Made by a program: the position numbers and the translations under genes
Shown here: positions 16,891 to 24,187 of the stretch, in pieces
Position numbering within the stretch: position 1 is the first letter of the stretch
Layout: the number at the start of each line of letters is the position of its first letter
Notes under the pieces: generated by a model
What the model was told of the DNA's origin: nothing
The model's input: only the letters and a program-made list of their open reading frames with translations
The model's database searches: none
Assembly (NCBI GenBank): GCA_030432595.1
Contig: JAUIGU010000037.1
Span: 1 to 39,489 of the forward strand
Length of the DNA: 39,489 nt
Direction: 5' to 3'
From: Phycisphaerae bacterium
GTDB taxonomy: Bacteria > Planctomycetota > Phycisphaerae > Phycisphaerales > Phycisphaeraceae

Positions 16891-18546
16891 TCAGTGGCGC
16901 GCGACCTTGCAATACACCGTGCCCAGCACCAGGGCCAGGACAACGTTGCCCGCCCACATCAACCCCATGCCCGCGAACGCCGGAAACCGCGCGTCGGACG
17001 TGAGGTTTTCGCCCGTGCTGACCAGGATGATCGTCACGATCGCCAGCACGAACGTCCAAAAGAACACGACCAGCGGTAGTTGCCGGCACAGGTGGATGCT
17101 CAGCACCGCGCCCAGGGCCAGCAGCAGCGCACACGACGTCGCCGACGCCGCGCGGTAGTGCCGCTGTGCGCGGATGCGGCGGTCGAGCAGCACGAACTCT
17201 TCGCGCAGCTTGTCCCGCGCCAACTGGACGGGCTCGGAACGCGCGTAGTCCGCCGACGTGGCCAGGTCGCGCAGCTCCTCGTAGCCCGGCGTCGCCGACT
17301 CGGCGGAGAAGATCGGCTCGGGCCAGGTCAGGTCGCGGAACCGCAGCAGCGCCTGGCGGGTGTCGCCCGGATCGACCCGCACGTTCTCCAGCTCGATGTC
17401 GATGACCAGCTCGCCCGAGAACGGCGAGGTGTGCACGCTGATCCGCGCGGTGTCCGCGCGGTAGTGCCGGTCGGCCTGCATCGACAGCTCGGTGAACCGC
17501 TCGACGACGATCGGGTTGCGCTCGTGGCCCTTGAACGTCAGCACCTCGCCGCGCCGCGGCAGCGCGGGCGCGAGGAAGACGTAACGGTCGCCGGGGATCG
17601 GGCCCTCGAATACGGCACCGTCGAGATTCGCCGTCACCGCCTGGTACAGCCGCTCGGTCGCCAGCGCCGTCGTCAGTTCGTCCATCGCGCCGCGCACCCG
17701 GTCGTAGCGCTCCGGCTCCTCGTGCATGCGTTCGAGCTGCGCCCCGGAGAAGAACTTGATCTCGTCGTCGAGCGGGTTGGGGATCGCCAGCCGACCCACC
17801 GACGTCTGCCCGACCTGGGCGTAGTCCTGGCTGGCGGGGTCGAAGGAAACCGACCGCTCCAGCTCGATGGACAGGTTCGAGTCGTCCTGCCCGGGCCAGT
17901 GGTAGACCCACACGACGGCGCGCTCGGCGGTCACGTCGCGCACGGGCAGGCCCTGGTCCAGCTCGCCGACGGCCACGCCGTGCAACTCGACCACCTTGTC
18001 GATCTGGGCCGCCGTCTGCCGCTGGTCCAGACCGGGGACCTGGCTGGGCTCGTAGACCGTCGCGTCGTCGGCGTAGAGCACGTAGCCGTCGATGCCGGTG
18101 AACGGCTTGCGCTGGTTGAGCTGCGCGACCAGCACGGAGATCACGTCGGCCTTGATGATCGACGTCGCCGCCCGGTAGAAACGCGGCACGATGGTGTTGG
18201 ACAGCAACAGCAGCGTCAGCGTCAGCACGACGCCCAGCATGATCACCGGCGTGAGGATGCGCCGGTAGCTCAGGCCGCCGGCGCTGCACGCGAGCACCTC
18301 GTTGTCCTGGGCCATACGGATGAACACGAGCGTGCTGGCAAACGCCCCGGCAAACGGCAGCGCGAACCCGAGCATTGTCGGCGCGGTGTAGAACACGAAC
18401 CGGCCCAGCGCGGTGGGGCTGAGCAGGCCGTCGCTGATCGGGCGGATTGCGGCGGCGAAGCTCAGCAGCGTGATGAGCACCGCGAGCGTGACCGCCATGA
18501 TCTTCAGCAGCTCGCGGAGGATGTAGCGGTACAGCGTCCAGGCCAA
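16891..18546 (-). CDS. lptF: LptF-type permease of the lipopolysaccharide export ABC transporter
   Basis: 551 residues, well over the usual ~360. The N-terminus MAWTLYRYILRELLKIMAVTLAVL is the family's interface helix and first membrane segment. It continues MLGFALPFAGAFASTLVFIRMAQDNEVLACSAGG, the conserved second/third segment and cytoplasmic coupling loop. The periplasmic domain (about 150-400) is enlarged and charged, which accounts for the extra length. Three segments end the protein (CALLLALGAVLSIHL, LVVFFWTFVLAIVTIILVS, FAGMGLMWAGNVVLALVLG). The start is TTG at 18546, with GGAGG seven bases ahead; there is no suitable ATG. It lies 55 bases after the sugar dehydrogenase gene and 27 before lptG. 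Confidence 0.82.
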   Translation of the reverse strand: MAWTLYRYILRELLKIMAVTLAVLITLLSFAAAIRPISDGLLSPTALGRFVFYTAPTMLGFALPFAGAFASTLVFIRMAQDNEVLACSAGGLSYRRILTPVIMLGVVLTLTLLLLSNTIVPRFYRAATSIIKADVISVLVAQLNQRKPFTGIDGYVLYADDATVYEPSQVPGLDQRQTAAQIDKVVELHGVAVGELDQGLPVRDVTAERAVVWVYHWPGQDDSNLSIELERSVSFDPASQDYAQVGQTSVGRLAIPNPLDDEIKFFSGAQLERMHEEPERYDRVRGAMDELTTALATERLYQAVTANLDGAVFEGPIPGDRYVFLAPALPRRGEVLTFKGHERNPIVVERFTELSMQADRHYRADTARISVHTSPFSGELVIDIELENVRVDPGDTRQALLRFRDLTWPEPIFSAESATPGYEELRDLATSADYARSEPVQLARDKLREEFVLLDRRIRAQRHYRAASATSCALLLALGAVLSIHLCRQLPLVVFFWTFVLAIVTIILVSTGENLTSDARFPAFAGMGLMWAGNVVLALVLGTVYCKVARH

Positions 18547-18553
18547 GGCGATG

Positions 18554-18558
18554 CCTCC
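18554..18558 (-). promoter_or_regulatory. Shine-Dalgarno supporting the TTG start of lptF
   Basis: GGAGG seven bases before TTG at 18546. No in-frame ATG gives the conserved N-terminal helix, so this site decides the start. Confidence 0.7.
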
Positions 18559-18601
18559 GTGGGCCGCAGTCTACCGGCCGGCCGCGCGGGCGTGCCGGGC
18601 G

Positions 18602-20179
18602 TCAAGGCGCAGGCGTAGATGCAGACATTTCGAGCAGCCGTCCCGGCAACGCCGGCGCGATCGGGCTGCCGCGCCCGCCGAGCTGCTCGCGGCTGTGCTC
18701 CAGAATGAACAACCGCCCGTCGGCCGTCGCGTGAACGTCGAGAGGACGGCACAGGCTTTCGAGCAGCGTCGTGGTTTTAACGGTAATGCGGCCGCTCGGG
18801 TCCTCGGTGTCGTGCACTTCGACGAGCAACAGGTCGCACCCCACCGGCGCGGTGCGGATCTGGTTGCCGAAGCGCACGACGGCCAACTTCCCCGCGAGCG
18901 CCGGCGGGAACGCGTCTCCCAGAAACGCCAGCCCGTTCGGCGAGCTGTGCGGCGAGAACGTGGCCATCGGCGCGTCGGCCGAACCGCCTCCGCCGGGCCC
19001 GAGGTTCACCACCGGCGGGACCAACGCCACGCCGTCCGGCGGCGCGGGCGTGTGGCCGTACGGGCTCTGGGCCCAGTCCGCGAAGGCGTACGGGAAGCCG
19101 TAGTGCTTGCCTTCCTCGACGAGGTTGAGTTCGCCGGGCGGGTCGGCGTTGGGTCCGTTGTCCGTCGCCCACAAGCGACCCTGATCATCCCAGTCGAACC
19201 CGAACGGGTTGCGCAGGCCGCGCGCATAGACCTGCACCTCCGGCTCTGCTTCGTCGGGGTCGAGACGCCAGAGGCAGGCGGTGAGCTCGACCTCGCCGCC
19301 GTTGGCGATGCGTTCGTCGGGCGAGTCTTCGTTCGCGTCGGTGCGCGACCCGCTGCCGACGTAGATCATGCCGTCGGGACCCTGCGCGACGTGACCCACG
19401 CCGTGGTTGAAGTTGTGGATGCCGTAGGGGTAGTCGACGCTGGACCAGGGCGTGAGGTCGATACGTTCCGCTTCGCCGTGTTTCACCGGGTCGGATCGCC
19501 AGACGGTCGCACGGTTGATCCACGGCTGGACGGTCGTGTCGCGCACGTTCGAAACGACGTACATCCGCTGCCGGTCATCGAAGCACAGCCCCTGCGCGAT
19601 GGGCGTCGTCGGCGGGTCGGCGACGTAGTTGTGCCACGCGATCACCTCCAAGGCCTGCCCGGTCTGCGTGTCGTAACGCCAGACGTCGCCCGGCAGGGTG
19701 AGCACGTACAGCCACCGCCCGCTCGGGTCGCCCGTGACCCGCACCGCGTTGACCGGCGGCGTCCAGTGGTGGCGGAGTTGCAGGCCTTGCGGCGCTTCGG
19801 GGAGCGGCGGGAAACCCAGGCCTTCCTCGAACTGCGACGACACGTCGCGGATCCCGAACCGGATCGTGCCGGACGTGGTCTCAAACCCCATGAGCAGCGC
19901 CCCGGCGTCGCGCTCGGCCACGAAGTACATCGTTCCCAAACGCATCAGCGTGTCCGGCCGAGCCTGCTTCGAGCCCCGCAACTCTAAGGTGTAACCTTCG
20001 GCATTGATCGGAACCGCGCCAAGGTCCCGCATTTTCCGCAGCATCGAATCGGCGTCGCTGCCGGCGGATTCCTCGGCATTCGCACTGCGTTCGTCCTGTG
20101 CCAGCGCGGGTTGCGAACAGTCCGCCGACCAGATCGACGCACCGACCAGAATGAAGAAGTACAAACCCGACCGCACCAT
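18602..20179 (-). CDS. Exported PQQ-dependent sugar dehydrogenase-like beta-propeller protein
   Basis: 525 residues. A signal peptide (MVRSGLYFFILVGASIWS, cleavage near ALA-Q) exports it. The propeller of the soluble glucose/sorbosone dehydrogenase (GSDH) family shows in PVNAVRVTGDPSGRWLYVLTLPG, AQGLCFDDRQRMYVVSN, HNFNHGVGHVAQGPDGMIYVGSG (candidate catalytic His), ARGLRNPFGFDWDDQGRLWATDNGP, ELNLVEEGKHYGFPY, SSPNGLAFLG and PLDVHATADGRLFILEH. These proteins oxidise aldoses or related alcohols using PQQ in the periplasm; whether PQQ is bound here cannot be told, and no PQQ biosynthesis gene is present. The start ATG shares a base with the rph stop (TGATG), indicating translational coupling. Confidence 0.8.
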   Translation of the reverse strand: MVRSGLYFFILVGASIWSADCSQPALAQDERSANAEESAGSDADSMLRKMRDLGAVPINAEGYTLELRGSKQARPDTLMRLGTMYFVAERDAGALLMGFETTSGTIRFGIRDVSSQFEEGLGFPPLPEAPQGLQLRHHWTPPVNAVRVTGDPSGRWLYVLTLPGDVWRYDTQTGQALEVIAWHNYVADPPTTPIAQGLCFDDRQRMYVVSNVRDTTVQPWINRATVWRSDPVKHGEAERIDLTPWSSVDYPYGIHNFNHGVGHVAQGPDGMIYVGSGSRTDANEDSPDERIANGGEVELTACLWRLDPDEAEPEVQVYARGLRNPFGFDWDDQGRLWATDNGPNADPPGELNLVEEGKHYGFPYAFADWAQSPYGHTPAPPDGVALVPPVVNLGPGGGGSADAPMATFSPHSSPNGLAFLGDAFPPALAGKLAVVRFGNQIRTAPVGCDLLLVEVHDTEDPSGRITVKTTTLLESLCRPLDVHATADGRLFILEHSREQLGGRGSPIAPALPGRLLEMSASTPAP

Positions 20180-20898
20180 CACGCCGAACCCGCCTTCAGC
20201 GCTTCGGTCTGCACGGCCCGCAATTCCGCGATGCCTTTCTCCGCCAGACCCAGCAGCGCGTCGAGTTCGGCCCGGCTGAACGTGCCGTGCTCGCCCGTGC
20301 CCTGCACCTCGATGTACCGCCCCGCCGCGTTCATCACCACGTTCATGTCCACCTCGGCCGCGACGTCCAGCGGATAGTCCAGGTCCAGCGTCGGCACGCC
20401 GTTGCACACCCCGACGCTCACCGCCGCCACCGGCTCCAGCATCGGGTCGCCCTGGATGCGTCCCTGCTGCTGTGCCCAGCGCACGGCCTGCGCGAGCGCA
20501 ACGTAAGCGCCGGTGATGGACGCCGTGCGCGTCCCGCCGTCGGCGTAGACGACGTCGCAGTCGCACACGATCGACACGCCGGGCATCTTCGTCAGGTCCA
20601 CCGCGGCGCGGAGCGACCGCCCGATCAGCCGCTGGATCTCGGTCGAGCGCCCGTCGGTCTTGCGGCGTTTGCGGTCGGGCGTCGAGCCGGGCAGCATCGC
20701 GTACTCGGCCGTGACCCAGCCCTGCACGGGCACGCCGGTGTCGGGGTCGCGCTTGATCCACGGCGGCGCGTCGCGTTCGACGCTGGCGGTACACAGCACA
20801 CGCGTCTGGCCCTGTGAAATCATCACGCTGCCGGGCGCGGCCGCGGGGAACGGTTCGATGGTGGTCGGCCGGAGCTGGTCGGGGGCGCGGGCGGTCAT
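20179..20898 (-). CDS. rph: Ribonuclease PH
   Basis: 239 residues, the standard length. It is a phosphorolytic 3'-5' exoribonuclease trimming tRNA 3' ends. Family motifs in order: RAPDQLRPTTIEPFPAAAPGSVMISQGQTRVLCTA, WVTAEYAMLPGSTPDRKRR, GRSTEIQRLIGRSLRAAVDL (RNA/phosphate-binding arginines), VDCDV-like VCDCDVVYADGGTRTASITGA, and DLDYPLDVAAEVDMNVVM with the metal-binding acids. The start at 20898 gives the correct N-terminus; the frame is open to 21105 but that part overlaps the upstream gene. It follows the CapD-like gene by 38 bases, and its stop overlaps the start of the dehydrogenase gene. Confidence 0.95.
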   Translation of the reverse strand: MTARAPDQLRPTTIEPFPAAAPGSVMISQGQTRVLCTASVERDAPPWIKRDPDTGVPVQGWVTAEYAMLPGSTPDRKRRKTDGRSTEIQRLIGRSLRAAVDLTKMPGVSIVCDCDVVYADGGTRTASITGAYVALAQAVRWAQQQGRIQGDPMLEPVAAVSVGVCNGVPTLDLDYPLDVAAEVDMNVVMNAAGRYIEVQGTGEHGTFSRAELDALLGLAEKGIAELRAVQTEALKAGSA

Positions 20899-20936
20899 CG
20901 CCGCAGTGATAACGGACCCGCCGACCGGCGACAAAC

Positions 20937-22457
20937 TCACGCCGCCGCGGCGACCATCTCGGGCAGCAGGCCACGCAGCGCCGCCGACACGGCCTCGGGC
21001 TTGACACCCCGCCAGGGCTGGGTCGCGTCGCCGGACTGGCCGCGCAGGCCGTCGAAGGTGTCGATGATCCGCTTGACGTGAGACGCGTCGGGCGAAGTGG
21101 TCCACCAGATGCGGATCGCCGGGTGCGGCGTGGGGATCATGTCCTCGCCGCTGTACGCGAGCTCCTCAAAGAGCTTCTCGCCGGGGCGCGGGCCGGTGAT
21201 CGTGATGTCCACGTCCCGCCCGGGTTCGAGGCCCTGAATCTTCAGGAAACGCTCGGCCATGTCGAGGATGCGGATCGGCTCGCCCATGTCCAGCAGGAAC
21301 ACCTCGCCGCCGGGGAACGGGTACGCGTCGTCGGCGTTCTCGTCGGCTCGCCCGGAGAGCGCCGCCGCCTCCAAAACCAGCCCCGCTGCTTCGGGGATCG
21401 TCATGAAGTAGCGCGTCATCTTCTCGTCCGTCACCGTGATCGGCCCGCCGGTCCGCAACTGGTCCGCCCAGATCGGCAGCACCGAACACGCCGACCCCAG
21501 CACGTTGCCGAACCGCACCATGCAGTACGTCGTAGGGCTCTGGCGGTTGAGGTCGCGGATGTACAGCTCAGCCAGGCGCTTGCTGCCGCCCATCACCGAC
21601 GACGGATTCACCGCCTTGTCGGTCGAGATCATGACGAAGGTCTCGACGCCGCATCGGTCGGACGCGTCGGCGATGCTGCGCGTGCCGTAGAAGTTGTTCT
21701 CGACGGCCTCGGCGGGGTGGTCTTCCATCATGGGTACGTGCTTGTGCGCCGCGGCGTGGATGACGACCTGCGGCCGACAACGATCGACGACGTCGAACGT
21801 GCGCTCACGCTGGGTCACGTCGTGGAGCACCGCGTCGATCGAAAGCCGTGGGTAGCGCTGCTGCAACTGCCGGTCGATCTCGAACAGCGCATTCTCAGCC
21901 CGTTCCACCAGCACGAGGCGCTGCGGGTTGCGGCCCGCGACGATGCGGGCCAACTCCGAGCCGATGGACCCGCCGGCACCGGTAATCAGAACGGTCTTGT
22001 CTTCGATCAGGCGTTTCATCGCTGCGTCATCGAGGCCGCGCGGCGCCCGGTCGATCAGGGCGGCGAGGTCGATCTCGTCGGACGTGCCCGGGCCCATGCC
22101 GCGGCCGGCGATCTGGTCCGCCAGCGGCGGCAGGTAGCTCCACGCCACGCCGGCGGCGTCCAGCGCGTTGCCCAGCGTCCGCACCACGCCCCGCAGCGCG
22201 ACGGGCAGGCAGATCAGCACGCGGTCCGGCTCGACGTCCGAAACGACTTCGAGCAACGCCGGGAAGTCGCCCAGCGTCCGGCAGGGCACGTTCCCCGGCC
22301 GCATCAACACCGCGCCGATCACGTGCGGCACGTCGGCCGCCCCGCCCGGCGACGCCGCGAGCGCGGGCAGGCTCGCACACAACTCCGCCACCGTGCCGGG
22401 CGTCCCGGCCAGCAGGACACGCGGCACACCGATCGCCGGGACGCAGGTCTGTCTCAT
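20937..22457 (-). CDS. CapD/FlaA1-type nucleotide-sugar epimerase/dehydratase without membrane segments
   Basis: 506 residues. An N-terminal Rossmann-like segment (RVLLAGTPGTVAEL...) occupies about 1-145. The SDR catalytic domain follows, with TGAGGSIGSELAR (159-171), HAAAHKHVPMMEDHP, and STDKAVNPSSVMGGSKR (278-294), where M289 and K293 replace the usual Tyr-xxx-Lys, as in the inverting 4,6-dehydratases FlaA1/PseB/CapD. Also present are RFGNVLGS, GGPITVTD, KMTRYFMTI and GPRPGEKLFEEL. Members act on UDP-GlcNAc-like sugars for capsule, O-antigen or glycan synthesis. The four N-terminal membrane helices of many CapD/WbpM proteins are absent, so this one should be soluble. It is the first gene of the minus-strand run, divergent from the PilZ gene. 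Confidence 0.88.
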   Translation of the reverse strand: MRQTCVPAIGVPRVLLAGTPGTVAELCASLPALAASPGGAADVPHVIGAVLMRPGNVPCRTLGDFPALLEVVSDVEPDRVLICLPVALRGVVRTLGNALDAAGVAWSYLPPLADQIAGRGMGPGTSDEIDLAALIDRAPRGLDDAAMKRLIEDKTVLITGAGGSIGSELARIVAGRNPQRLVLVERAENALFEIDRQLQQRYPRLSIDAVLHDVTQRERTFDVVDRCRPQVVIHAAAHKHVPMMEDHPAEAVENNFYGTRSIADASDRCGVETFVMISTDKAVNPSSVMGGSKRLAELYIRDLNRQSPTTYCMVRFGNVLGSACSVLPIWADQLRTGGPITVTDEKMTRYFMTIPEAAGLVLEAAALSGRADENADDAYPFPGGEVFLLDMGEPIRILDMAERFLKIQGLEPGRDVDITITGPRPGEKLFEELAYSGEDMIPTPHPAIRIWWTTSPDASHVKRIIDTFDGLRGQSGDATQPWRGVKPEAVSAALRGLLPEMVAAAA

Positions 22458-22617
22458 GGTGTCGTTATCGGCCCGGCGCGACCGCGGGCTTGACCGGTCC
22501 TGCCGGCTGGGAAACCCGCCCGGGCTGCGCCGTCTGGCGAAGGCGTGACCGTTTTCGGTGCTGGGGGGTTAAGTCGGCCCCGGCCACGGACGATGTTCCG
22601 GGCAGAGGAGAAACCCG

Positions 22618-22649
22618 CCGGCCCGCCGCGTCACGCGGCCCCGGGCCGG
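22618..22649 (+). other. Strong GC hairpin in the leader of the PilZ gene
   Basis: CCGGCCCG and CCGCG (22618-22630) pair with CGCGG and CGGGCCGG (22634-22649), leaving a TCA loop and a CCC bulge. It ends 21 bases before the PilZ ribosome binding site. The rest of the 222-base leader also has short complementary runs (CCGG/CCGG near 22495, GGG/CCC). It could be a structured 5' UTR or an upstream terminator; no known riboswitch was recognised. Confidence 0.4.
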
Positions 22650-22679
22650 ACCGTTTCTCACCCTTCTCTGGAGCAAGTC

Positions 22680-23123
22680 ATGGCCGACGCGTACAAGTTC
22701 CCCGACCGCAACCAGCGCAGCGCGCCGCGTGCGACGCTGCCGCCGATGTACACCCTGCTGCGGGCCAAACGTCCCGGCGAGGACCGCTACCGCTGGGCCG
22801 GGCACCTGTACGACATCAGCATGTCGGGGCTGCGCTTCGAGATCGACACGCCGCTGGAAACCGGCGAGACGCTCCAGGTCCGCGCCATGCTGCCGGGCCG
22901 GGAACACGTCACCGTCCGCATCGAGGGCCGCGTCGCCCGGATGCACGACGACGAGGCCGGCCCGATCCGCATGGGCCTGATCATCGACCGTTTCCTGGGC
23001 CCGCGCGACCGCCAGAAGCTGACCGCTTACCTCACCGGCAAGCTCGGCACCGCCGACGTCGGCGAGCCGCACCCGATGCCCAAGGCCGACGAGCAGGAAA
23101 CCCCGCTCCGCAAAGCCGCGTAA
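22680..23123 (+). CDS. PilZ domain protein
   Basis: 147 residues. The ATG at 22680 has GGAG (22670-22673) six bases ahead. The c-di-GMP-binding signature is complete: RSAPR (R13 and R17) and DISMSG (D45, S47, G50), followed by LRFEIDTPLETGETLQVRAML and a closing RMGLIIDRF strand. It is therefore predicted to bind cyclic di-GMP and to act as a cytosolic receptor or adaptor. The C-terminal 35 residues are polar and probably flexible. It stands alone between a divergent CapD-like gene and its own terminator, so its partner is unknown; the adjacent nucleotide-sugar gene would fit control of exopolysaccharide, which is inference only. Confidence 0.88.
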   Translation: MADAYKFPDRNQRSAPRATLPPMYTLLRAKRPGEDRYRWAGHLYDISMSGLRFEIDTPLETGETLQVRAMLPGREHVTVRIEGRVARMHDDEAGPIRMGLIIDRFLGPRDRQKLTAYLTGKLGTADVGEPHPMPKADEQETPLRKAA

Positions 23124-23155
23124 CGCTTCAGATTCAACCGCAAACACCACCGCCG

Positions 23156-23187
23156 AAGCCCGCGCTCCACGAGCGTGGGTTTCTTTT
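23156..23187 (+). terminator. Intrinsic terminator after the PilZ gene
   Basis: AAGCCCGCGCTC pairs with GAGCGTGGGTTT (two G-U pairs) around a CAC loop, a 12-base-pair stem. TTCTTTTC-type T-rich sequence follows. It starts 33 bases after the stop codon. Confidence 0.8.
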
Positions 23188-23212
23188 CATTGGAGGCAAT
23201 CGCGTTGGTTCC

Positions 23213-23304
23213 GGGTGCCACGGTCGCTTGCGACCGTGCCGGTCAAACCACGTACTCAAGACGTCATCACCCCAGACACACGGTCGCAAGCGACCGTGGC
23301 ACCC
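23213..23304. repeat. REPIN-like pair of inverted palindromic repeats
   Basis: A 26-base arm at 23213-23238 is repeated in inverted orientation at 23279-23304 with no mismatch, separated by 40 bases. Each arm contains a perfect palindrome, CACGGTCGC-TT-GCGACCGTG (AA in the other copy). Two REP-like palindromes facing each other make the whole 92-base unit able to fold into one long hairpin, the layout of REPIN or MITE elements mobilised in trans by a RAYT transposase. No transposase is in the window. Confidence 0.65.
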
Positions 23305-23360
23305 CCCAAGTCATGTTTGAACACCACTGGACTATTGAAGATATATCGAGAACCATTCGG

Positions 23361-24146
23361 TCAATCCAACCCGAAAAACCCCTCCGCGTTGCGGTCGGTC
23401 GCCGCGGTCAGTTCGTCGACCGCCATCCCGCGTCGCTCGGCCAGAAACGCCGCGACGTGCGTGACGTACTTCGGCTCGTTCGGCCGGACCTTGCGGTGCG
23501 GCGCCGGCGTCAGGTACGGGCTGTCCGTCTCGATCAACAAACGGTCCAGCGGCACACGGTCCGACGCGTCGGCGACGTTCTTCGCGCTGTTGAACGTGAC
23601 GATCCCCGTAAAACCCACCATCGCTCCGATGGCAAGGATGCGTTCGACCTCGTCCGGCTGGCCGGTGAAACAGTGGAACACAAAGCGCTGCCCCGCCACC
23701 CCGGACGCCGCGATCGCCGCCAGCGTGTCGTCCGTAGCCTCGCGGTTGTGGATCACCCCCGGCAGGTGCGCGAACTCCGGCCGGGCCATGAGTTCGAGCT
23801 GCGCCTCGAACACACGGCGCTGCACATCTTTCGCCGGCTCGTCGTAGTAGTAATCCAGCCCCATCTCGCCCAGCGCCACCACGCCCGGCCGCGCGGCCAG
23901 GCCCGCCAGCGCCGCCTGCACCGCGAAGAGGTCGCCGACTTTCCCCGCGTAATGCGGATGCACCCCCGCCGTCGCGTACACCACGCCCGGAAACCGCTCG
24001 GTCAACGCGTGCGCAGCAACGGCGTCCTCCGGCGTCGTGCCCACCGAGATCATCCGGTCCACCCCTGCCGCCCGCGCATCGGCGACAACCGCGTCGACGC
24101 GCTCGGCCAGCCCCGCATACGTCAGATGGCAGTGCGTATCGATCAT
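23361..24146 (-). CDS. tatD: TatD family metal-dependent hydrolase/DNase
   Basis: 261 residues, normal length. The metal-binding motifs of the amidohydrolase-like TIM barrel are all present: MIDTHCHL (both His), ALGEMGLDYYYD (Glu), VIHNREATDDT (His), FVFHCFTG (His) and LLIETDSPYLTP (Asp). Family members are Mg-dependent 3'-5' DNases acting in DNA repair and cell-death DNA breakdown. The start at 24146 puts the metal-binding motif at residue 3, as in homologues, and GGTGG precedes it; the frame is open to 24209 but that part overlaps the region before ubiD ends. It lies 41 bases after ubiD and is probably co-transcribed. Confidence 0.92.
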   Translation of the reverse strand: MIDTHCHLTYAGLAERVDAVVADARAAGVDRMISVGTTPEDAVAAHALTERFPGVVYATAGVHPHYAGKVGDLFAVQAALAGLAARPGVVALGEMGLDYYYDEPAKDVQRRVFEAQLELMARPEFAHLPGVIHNREATDDTLAAIAASGVAGQRFVFHCFTGQPDEVERILAIGAMVGFTGIVTFNSAKNVADASDRVPLDRLLIETDSPYLTPAPHRKVRPNEPKYVTHVAAFLAERRGMAVDELTAATDRNAEGFFGLD

Positions 24147-24187
24147 TCCACCGCTCGCCTCGCAAATTCGCCCGACGCTTCGCCCGG

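Noticed and set aside
22490-22600. A possible c-di-GMP or cobalamin riboswitch before the PilZ gene.
   Set aside because: Conserved core sequences of these classes could not be found in the right order.
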